Shown: positions 57,283 to 64,000 of the stretch, in pieces
How the letters are laid out: every line of letters begins with the position of its first letter
Position numbering within the stretch: position 1 is the stretch's first letter
DNA from: Coriobacteriaceae bacterium
GTDB taxonomy: Bacteria; Actinomycetota; Coriobacteriia; Coriobacteriales; Atopobiaceae
Assembly (NCBI GenBank): GCA_004557505.1
Contig: SFGZ01000004.1
Location: forward strand, 62,001 to 126,000
DNA length: 64,000 bases
Reading direction: 5' to 3'
Translations under genes and position numbers: made by a program
The notes under the pieces: model-generated
Databases searched by the model: none
Told to the model about the DNA's origin: nothing
What the model saw: only the letters and a program-made list of their open reading frames with translations

Positions 57283-58278
57283 ATGTCCGATGCGATTGCC
57301 GGTGGAGGGAAGTCTAATCGGAGGGGCGCCCCTCCGCCGGACATCGTTGATCTTGTGCGTGTGGAAGACAGAATCTCATTTCTCTACTTTGAGCATTGCA
57401 AGATAAACCGTGCGGATAACGCGATAACCGTGCGAGATGGCGAGGGAACCGTCTACGTGCCCTCTGCTACCCTGAGTGTGCTCATGCTTGGGCCTGGCGC
57501 GTCGATGACGCATGACGCCATGACGATGCTGGGCGAATGTGGGGTGACCGTGGTGTGGGTAGGCGAGAGGGGCATTAGGATGTATGCCTTTGGGAAGCCG
57601 CTTACCCATTCGAGTGGGCTTCTCCAGGTCCAGGCCAGACTGGTGTCGAACACGCGAACTAGGCTCGCCGTCGCACGTAGGATGTATGGGATGAGGTTTC
57701 CCGGCGAGAGCGTGGGCCACCTCACCATGGGGCAGCTTAGAGGGCGCGAGGGCGTGCGCGTGCGTCGCGTATACAAGGAGTGGTCAGAGATAACCGGAGT
57801 GGAGTGGAGCCGTCGGACTTACAACCCCGATGACTTTGATGATGCGACGGAGATCAACAAGGCTCTATCCGCTGCCCACGTGTGCCTCTATGCCCTCGCT
57901 CACTCCGCAATCGTCGCCCTGGGGTGTTCTCCTGGCCTCGGGTTTGTTCACACCGGTCACGAGAGGTCATTTGTCTATGACATTGCCGACCTCTATAAAG
58001 CCGAGATTTCGATCCCCGTGGCATTTCAGACGGCTGCCGAGAAGCCTATGGATATTGGCGTTGAGACTCGTCGCAAGATGAGGAATGCGGTCTATGACCT
58101 CTCGATACTTCCAAGAATGGTAACCGACATCAAGAGCTTGCTGTTGGGCGAGATACCGGCGGAAGGCGCTGCCGACCTTGCGTCCGAGATGAACCATTTG
58201 GGCCTTTGGGATGAGAAGGAGGGGGAAGTCGCTGCCGGCAGATCATATGCGGAGCCGGAAGGTGGGGGAGGCGATTAG
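57283..58278 (+). CDS. cas1: CRISPR integrase Cas1 (type I-E)
   Basis: 331 residues. Metal ligands: Glu in REGVRVRRVYKEWSEITGV, His in LGFVHTGHERSFVYDIADLY and the Asp pair YDIADLYK of the same stretch. DDATEINKALSAAHVCLYAL is the central helix. With Cas2 it integrates new spacers at the leader end of the array. ATG 57283 follows AAGGAGGGG; a GTG six bases earlier is less good. The acidic/Gly-rich tail (GRSYAEPEGGGGD) is longer than in E. coli. Confidence 0.97.
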   Translation: MSDAIAGGGKSNRRGAPPPDIVDLVRVEDRISFLYFEHCKINRADNAITVRDGEGTVYVPSATLSVLMLGPGASMTHDAMTMLGECGVTVVWVGERGIRMYAFGKPLTHSSGLLQVQARLVSNTRTRLAVARRMYGMRFPGESVGHLTMGQLRGREGVRVRRVYKEWSEITGVEWSRRTYNPDDFDDATEINKALSAAHVCLYALAHSAIVALGCSPGLGFVHTGHERSFVYDIADLYKAEISIPVAFQTAAEKPMDIGVETRRKMRNAVYDLSILPRMVTDIKSLLLGEIPAEGAADLASEMNHLGLWDEKEGEVAAGRSYAEPEGGGGD

Positions 58279-58279
58279 C

Positions 58280-58639
58280 GTGGTTGTGGTCGTGCTTACG
58301 GCGTGCCCCGTTGGCCTACGAGGAGATCTGACTCGATGGCTGCTTGAGGTTTCTCCGGGCGTATTTGTGGGGAACGTGTCCGCAAGGGTGAGGGATGGGC
58401 TTTGGGCGCGGATTCTTGCGATGGTGCGCAACGGCAGGGCAATTATGGTGTACTCGGCCAAGAACGAGCAGCATTTGGCATTCAAGACGTTTCAGCCTGA
58501 CTGGCAACCGGTCGATTGCGAAGGAATCGAGCTGATAAAGAGACCTTTGGGGACCGATGGCGCCACGATGCTCGGCGTGCCGCAAAAGGGTTGGAGTAAT
58601 GCGAGCAAGTATCGCTCAGCAAGGAGGTTCGGGGGATAG
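58280..58639 (+). CDS. cas2: CRISPR integration protein Cas2 (type I-E)
   Basis: 119 residues. Cas2e signature VVVVLTACPVGLRGDLTRWL followed by LEVSPGVFVGNVSARVRDGL and a C-terminal beta strand (QHLAFKTFQPDWQPVDCEGI). GTG 58280 is used: it comes one base after the cas1 stop, with GGGGAGG upstream. An in-frame ATG at 58247 would overlap cas1. Slightly longer than E. coli Cas2 (94), with a tail KGWSNASKYRSARRFGG. Ends 94 bases before the first repeat. Confidence 0.95.
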   Translation: MVVVVLTACPVGLRGDLTRWLLEVSPGVFVGNVSARVRDGLWARILAMVRNGRAIMVYSAKNEQHLAFKTFQPDWQPVDCEGIELIKRPLGTDGATMLGVPQKGWSNASKYRSARRFGG

Positions 58640-58733
58640 CCGCCTGGCAGCTGCTGCGTGCCACTGGTTCAGTGCTCCCTGACAACTGAATCCGTAATTG
58701 GGCGATGTGTTATAGTGCCGCAGGTCGTTAAGT
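58640..58733 (+). promoter_or_regulatory. Probable CRISPR leader
   Basis: 94 bases between cas2 and the first repeat; the centre (58681-58720) is richer in A/T than the surroundings and contains tgtgttatagt, a possible -10 element. The repeats read in the plus direction like the E. coli type I-E repeat, so the leader and newest spacers should be on this side. Confidence 0.6.
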
Positions 58734-61700
58734 GTGCTCCCCGCGTATGCGGGGATGATCCCGCTTCGCGTCCCTTGGCGTACTCTTCGCGTAGGTGCTC
58801 CCCGCGTATGCGGGGATGATCCCCACCACTCCCATCTCCCTCAGCACGCCGAGCAGTGCTCCCCGCGTATGCGGGGATGATCCAATGACGCGATGAGGGA
58901 GACCGACATGGAACTGAAGTGCTCCCCGCGTATGCGGGGATGATCCCTTGGCGTTGACCTCTGACGCGAGCTGCGCCATGTGCTCCCCGCGTATGCGGGG
59001 ATGATCCCGGTTCGTCAACACGAGCGGCCTTCCGTCCCTGGGTGCTCCCCGCGTATGCGGGGATGATCCCGAAAAATCCGCCCCGTTCCCTCACGACGAG
59101 GAGTGCTCCCCGCGTATGCGGGGATGATCCTGGGAGGACCTGTAGATGTCAACGAAGCTCAGCGGTGCTCCCCGCGTATGCGGGGATGATCCCCGGTTGT
59201 TGACGCTCGCGAGGACCGCGCCCAGGTGCTCCCCGCGTATGCGGGGATGATCCACGGCGACAAGAACGGCGGGTACATCGCCATCCAGTGCTCCCCGCGT
59301 ATGCGGGGATGATCCCCAGTCGCACGGCATCACGAGGGACAGACCGTCGTGCTCCCCGCGTATGCGGGGATGATCCCGTCGCGACGCTCTGGAACCGCGG
59401 GACGTCGACGTGCTCCCCGCGTATGCGGGGATGATCCCTACACCATGATCGATAACCTTAAGCTGGGCTAGTGCTCCCCGCGTATGCGGGGATGATCCCT
59501 TCGCGCCGCCGCTGGTCGCGCCGATGATGCCGTGCTCCCCGCGTATGCGGGGATGATCCCAGAACACCCCCGGGACGATTGTCCCAGGGGCAGTGCTCCC
59601 CGCGTACGCGGGGATGATCCCCAAACCGGACATTCTTCATAATGCCTGGAAACGTGCTCCCCGCGTACGCGGGGATGATCCCGATCGAGGGAAGGGGACG
59701 CGATGGACGAGACGGTGCTCCCCGCGTACGCGGGGATGATCCCCAAACCGGATACTTCTCATAATGCCTAGAAACGTGCTCCCCGCGTACGCGGGGATGA
59801 TCCCGCCCCGGACGCCGAGAAGGCGTTCATCGTGGGGTGCTCCCCGCGTACGCGGGGATGATCCCGCCTGCATGGCGGGCACCAGGAACTGCGCGGAGTG
59901 CTCCCCGCGTACGCGGGGATGATCCCGCCGCCTCGGGCGTCATTCGCCCACCCCCTCGGTGCTCCCCGCGTACGCGGGGATGATCCCGACGTGGCCTGCT
60001 GCATGTACTGGTTTGCGCTGTGCTCCCCGCGTACGCGGGGATGATCCCTCACCCTGGATGGCAGGCGTATCGACCTTACCGTGCTCCCCGCGTACGCGGG
60101 GATGATCCTAGTGAGAAGAGCTGTCTGCCATATCTCATGTCAGTGCTCCCCGCGTACGCGGGGATGATCCCGTGTCCTCCATCGAGTCGTGGGCGCGGAA
60201 CGTGTGCTCCCCGCGTACGCGGGGATGATCCCGCGGTCGCGAGGCACGCCGTCGACCACGCCCTGTGCTCCCCGCGTACGCGGGGATGATCCCGCCATCA
60301 CTCGCCCCCGCCCTGCGCGTCATCCGTGCTCCCCGCGTACGCGGGGATGATCCCAGCGCCGCGACGATTCCAAAGACGGCAATGGCGTGCTCCCCGCGTA
60401 CGCGGGGATGATCCCGACCACGTCCGCAACTTCCGCTACGTCACCGCGTGCTCCCCGCGTACGCGGGGATGATCCTACACACTGGTACCAAAGCACGCTC
60501 AGAACATGGTGCTCCCCGCGTACGCGGGGATGATCCGTGGTGGTGAGAGGACTGGTATCTCAAGAGGCGGTGCTCCCCGCGTACGCGGGGATGATCCCTT
60601 CACGCCGCCGCTGGTCGCGCCGATGATGCCGTGCTCCCCGCGTACGCGGGGATGATCCCTGGCCCATCACCTCCACGGTGACCTCGGCGCCGTGCTCCCC
60701 GCGTACGCGGGGATGATCCCTGGCCCATCACCTCCACGGTGACCTCGGCGCCGTGCTCCCCGCGTACGCGGGGATGATCCGTCCTGGTAGGTCTTTCCCA
60801 TCAGATCCCTGGAGTGCTCCCCGCGTACGCGGGGATGATCCCGGGCGGGCTGGCCCCCGTCCAGCCGTGCCCGAGTGCTCCCCGCGTACGCGGGGATGAT
60901 CCTGACGCGACGCAGAGATCCCATGCGCCGGCCACGTGCTCCCCGCGTACGCGGGGATGATCCCGCCTGCATGGCGGGCACCAGGAGCTGCGCGGAGTGC
61001 TCCCCGCGTACGCGGGGATGATCCCGCATCATGAGCATCCCAACCGGTGTAGCCATAGTGCTCCCCGCGTACGCGGGGATGATCCCCGCACCAACAGCTC
61101 GCCCGGCCTCAACTTCTTGTGCTCCCCGCGTACGCGGGGATGATCCCGCCACGCAGGAGCTGTATACCGAGGCGCTGAGGTGCTCCCCGCGTACGCGGGG
61201 ATGATCCGGACATGATCCACAACAAACTCGGCGGGCTGATGTACTCCCCGCGTACGCGGGGATGATCCCCCCAATCTGCCCTCATGCGCCAAGCGCAGGA
61301 GGTGCTCCCCGCGTACGCGGGGATGATCCCATCGTGAAGTTCTGGCGCGATATGCCCATGATGTGCTCCCCGCGTACGCGGGGATGATCCCTGCGCGCCC
61401 GCGCACCGCTGCTGCAACGCCTGGGTGCTCCCCGCGTACGCGGGGATGATCCCACCGCGCGCCAGTGGAGGACGTTCTCCCGCGCCGTGCTCCCCGCGTA
61501 CGCGGGGATGATCCCAACAACGACATTCGCGAGTTTTCCACGATATGGGTGCTCCCCGCGTACGCGGGGATGATCCCTGCGCCAAGTTGGTGGCCGCCGT
61601 GTCGGCGTCGTGCTCCCCGCGTATGCGGGGATGATCCTCCCACGTGCACGTCCATCGCGTTGCCGTACTGGGTGCTCCCCGCGTATGCGGGGATGATCCC

Positions 61701-62254
61701 GGGGTCCTTTCGAGGCGGCCAAGACGTGGCTCGGTGCTCCCCGCGTATGCGGGGATGATCCCCCCGGACGTGGAGAGGCAAGGCAGAGAGATACCGTGCT
61801 CCCCGCGTATGCGGGGATGATCCCCCGCGCGGGTCCTCCGGGATCCCGTCGACCCCGGTGCTCCCCGCGTATGCGGGGATGATCCACGTTGCCGAGCGGG
61901 CTGGCATTGTGAATACGCTGTGCTCCCCGCGTATGCGGGGATGATCCCGTCGCCCTGAGCCTCTCCAGCTCGGCGTCCGAGTGCTCCCCGCGTATGCGGG
62001 GATGATCCCTGAGCATCAAGCACGCGCCATGCGAGTCCGTAGTGCTCCCCGCGTATGCGGGGATGATCCCGACGTCTCCAACCGCTAGCGTCAAAGGCGC
62101 GGGTGCTCCCCGCGTATGCGGGGATGATCCTAACAAGCTGGCTGGGGTCCTCTCTAACTCTGGCGTGCTCCCCGCGTATGCGGGGATGATCCCAAGTGGG
62201 GCAAGGAGACCACGCTCGAGGCCCTCGTGCTCCCCGCGTATGCGGGGATGATCC
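58734..62254 (+). CRISPR. Type I-E CRISPR array, 58 repeats and 57 spacers
   Basis: Repeat of 28 bases: gtgctccccgcgtatgcggg then gatgatcc, with a 6-bp stem cccCGC/GCGGgg type. I located all 58 copies from 58734 to 62227. Spacers are mostly 33 bases, some 34, one 35 (the third). Repeats 1-14 and 48-58 have GTATGC at the loop; repeats 15-47 have GTACGC. Repeat 42 (61241) begins gta. Spacers 32 and 33 are identical. Spacer pairs 13/31, 19/37 and 15/17 are near-identical. Minus-strand open frames across the array are artefacts of the repeat. Confidence 0.98.
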
Positions 62255-63229
62255 TGAGGTCGTACAGAACGGCTTCGACGAAGGATGACAGTGCCGGATG
62301 GCGAGTCCGAGCGCGTGGATGGTCAAGATGGTCAATGGTGGGGATGGGGGCCTCCTGCTCCGGGCGATGGGGTGCGGGAACGAGGCGTGGTGTGGGGCAC
62401 CGATGCAGCTGTACCTCCCCGGTTACTAGACGTGCTTGAGGTGCGGTAACGTGAAAGGACAGCTCGGTGTCCGAGAGGCCGATAAGATACCAGCATAAAC
62501 GCTGCAGGATGCGGTTCTTGGTAACCTCGGGGGCCTGCGATGCAGAGGCTCATGGCTGCCGTCCGCCCCGTATTCTCTCTAGGGTACATACGGATGCGAG
62601 AGCCAGTCAGGGCGAGAGCGTTGGGGTGCTACCGCGTGAGGCTAGGCTCGGCGATGGGTTTCCTACGGCTGTTTGTTGAAGCATCCAGGGTTATACGCGA
62701 GCTTGGGCCATGTTTGCGAATTCGATGTCCTGTACTGCTGGAGGAGCGCCACCCTGACGCCGCAAATGACGCGCGGAAGCCCGGAAGTGAGCGGGTCGGC
62801 GGGCCGCGCGGGGCCCCGGCGGAGCCGGACCGGCCGCCCCGCCACCCGCGAGCGGGCAGCCAACAGGGAAAACGCTGGCGCGGCCCCCACGCGCGGCGCG
62901 CCTCGCCGCGCGGGCAGCGGGTCGCACAAGAAAATAACGCTCACATCCGGACTTCTGCGCGTCATCCGGGCGCTTCTTGTTGCGCGCGGAGCGCTTGATG
63001 GCGCAGTGGCCACGCGCCCCGCCGCGCTGCGGGCGCGATCGGGCTGCAGCTCAGTCACGGCTCGCGTGCACTGCTGCCGCAGCCTATACGCACCGCTGCC
63101 GCGACCCGCGTGCGCTGTCACCACAACCCGTCTGCGCCCGCCGACTCGGTCCCCGCCCCTCTCTAAAATGGCGCTATGCTACCAATGAGCTTGAATGATG
63201 CTGCCCGCCCCTCCCAAAGGAGACCGGCC
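62255..63229. other. Trailer and gene-free region right of the array
   Basis: About 975 bases with no convincing gene. It includes copy B of the dispersed repeat (62746-62990). The first ~490 bases have no match that I recognise and no further repeat. Confidence 0.6.
62746..62990 (+). repeat. Dispersed 245-bp intergenic repeat, copy B (right flank of CRISPR-Cas)
   Basis: About 97% identical to 48648-48892, same orientation, no gaps; with copy A it brackets the whole cas operon and array (offset 14098 bases). Confidence 0.9.
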
Positions 63230-64000
63230 ATGGACGTACTCGCACGCGTTGACGCTGCTTGGCAGGCTCACCGCACAGACCCCATCGCGCTTGAGCGGGC
63301 ACTTCTTTCTCTGCGTGACGAGGTGGCGCTCTCCTGTGGCACGGCCTCGTCGGAATACGTGACGCTCTGCAACGAGCTCGGCTCGTTCTACCGCTCCCGC
63401 GGAAACTACCAGTGCGGCGAGGCCTCATTTAGTGCCGCGCTTGCGGGGATCGAGGCGCTGGCCGGTCGCAGCGATGCCTATGCCACCTGCCTGGATAACC
63501 TCGCGGAGCTCTACCGCCTTGATGGCCGTTTGGACGAGTGTGCCGCCGCCCTCGCCGAGGCGTCCGCGCTCTTCTCGGACGCCCACTCGCTCGAATACGC
63601 CGCCTGTCTCAACTACCAGGGGCATCTTTGCATGGCGCGGCGCGACCCCACCGGTGCCCGCATGCGATACCAGGAGGCTCTCGCCATAGTGCGCGAGAAC
63701 GGCTCTCCGGCCTTTGAGCTCTCCACGGCCTTTGCCAACGTGGCGAGCGCCCTCATGGAGGAGGGCAACCTTGCCGATGCCGCCCGCCATCTCGATGCCG
63801 CCTGCGACCTCTATCGCAACGGATCGCTTCGCCACGGCCCCCACTATGTCTCGCTCCTCAACTCCCTGGCCACGCTGTACGACCGCATGGGAGACGTGGC
63901 GGCTGCGCGTGCGCCCTACGGAGAAGTGCTCGATAGCCTGGAGTCGGGCGTTCCCGTGAACCCGGACGATGCGCGCGCGGCCCTGGCGAATGCAGCCTCT
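63230..64000 (+). CDS. Tetratricopeptide-repeat protein, 5' part (runs off window)
   Basis: 257 codons are visible, open to the end of the window. Repeating helix pairs of the TPR type: YVTLCNELGSFYRSRGNYQC, YATCLDNLAELYRLDGRLDE, YAACLNYQGHLCMARRDPTG, LSTAFANVASALMEEGNLAD and YVSLLNSLATLYDRMGDVAA, at intervals of about 42 residues. That interval suggests kinesin-light-chain-like TPRs, used for protein contacts. AAAGGAG lies 10 bases before ATG 63230. Start MDVLARVDAAWQAHRTDPI has no signal peptide. The rest and the function are unknown. Confidence 0.85.
   Translation, partial: MDVLARVDAAWQAHRTDPIALERALLSLRDEVALSCGTASSEYVTLCNELGSFYRSRGNYQCGEASFSAALAGIEALAGRSDAYATCLDNLAELYRLDGRLDECAAALAEASALFSDAHSLEYAACLNYQGHLCMARRDPTGARMRYQEALAIVRENGSPAFELSTAFANVASALMEEGNLADAARHLDAACDLYRNGSLRHGPHYVSLLNSLATLYDRMGDVAAARAPYGEVLDSLESGVPVNPDDARAALANAAS

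Noticed and set aside
58883..58919. Possible extra repeat or array break at the 35-base third spacer
   Set aside because: Both flanking repeats are perfect; only the spacer is two bases longer.
58669..62335. Long minus-strand frames over the CRISPR array, with recurring GSSPHTRGA and DHPRVRGEH peptides
   Set aside because: The peptides are the repeat read in three frames; spacers happen to keep frames open. Not genes.

Overview
The window is GC-rich DNA (GC falls visibly in a few islands) from a Gram-positive, largely anaerobic bacterium. The best guess is an Olsenella-like member of the Atopobiaceae/Coriobacteriia. The basis is codon style, cell-wall sorting signals, glycyl-radical metabolism, a gut-type beta-glucuronidase, LuxS/MtnN and a type I-E CRISPR system. 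This genus-level guess is inference; no marker gene such as rRNA is present.

Layout. 0-4.3 kb: NADH oxidase and PcrA/UvrD helicase. 4.3-8.8 kb (minus strand, lower GC): a six-gene operon with a small secreted protein, three membrane proteins, an ABC ATPase and a membrane-anchored protein, with no function I recognise. 9.3-14.2 kb: a 1635-residue wall-anchored GH36-like glycosidase. 14.2-15 kb: repeat-rich intergenic DNA. 15-24.7 kb: core genes (MscS channel, luxS, mtnN, DegV, DUF1836 protein, nhaA, lipid-linked sugar flippase, ppc). 24.8-29.3 kb: decayed DNA with a frameshifted PTS EIIA, a RpiR regulator lacking its normal N-terminus, tRNA-Val, and an IS30-type element with a frameshifted transposase. 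29.3-31.7 kb: DUF969-DUF979-pcp operon. 32-32.6 kb: broken DUF6323-like gene. 32.9-38 kb: DeoR regulator, glycyl-radical activase, glycyl-radical enzyme and fructose-6-phosphate-aldolase-like enzyme. 38.4-40.3 kb: PIN-domain protein, its overlapping partner and an orphan. 40.6-43.2 kb: frameshifted surface protein and a PucR fragment. 43.4-48.5 kb: beta-glucuronidase, nitroreductase, unknown genes and an ABC-exporter fragment. 49.1-62.3 kb: complete type I-E CRISPR-Cas (cas3, cas8e, cse2, cas7e, cas5e, cas6e, cas1, cas2) followed by an array of 58 repeats and 57 spacers. A TPR protein runs off the right end.

How parts fit together. The cas genes all face the array and should supply interference (Cas3 plus Cascade), crRNA processing (Cas6e) and adaptation (Cas1-Cas2). 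The ~14 kb CRISPR-Cas block lies between two ~97% identical 245-bp direct repeats (48648 and 62746). These belong to a dispersed intergenic repeat family with two further diverged copies in the window. Two hairpins resembling the CRISPR repeat lie in the cas3-cas8e gap, just upstream of the cas8e ribosome binding site, and suggest feedback control by Cas6e. The glycyl-radical enzyme, activase and aldolase make the same gene set as E. coli ybiY-ybiW-fsaA. LuxS and MtnN overlap and form the SAH detoxification/AI-2 branch.

The strongest candidates for something undescribed are the cas3-cas8e repeat-like hairpins, the repeat-flanked CRISPR-Cas locus, the secreted-protein/ABC operon at 4.3-8.8 kb, the palindromic element inserted in frame in pcrA, and the several dispersed palindrome families. 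Several genes are frameshifted at G/C runs. This could be real decay, phase variation or sequencing error, and reads would decide.
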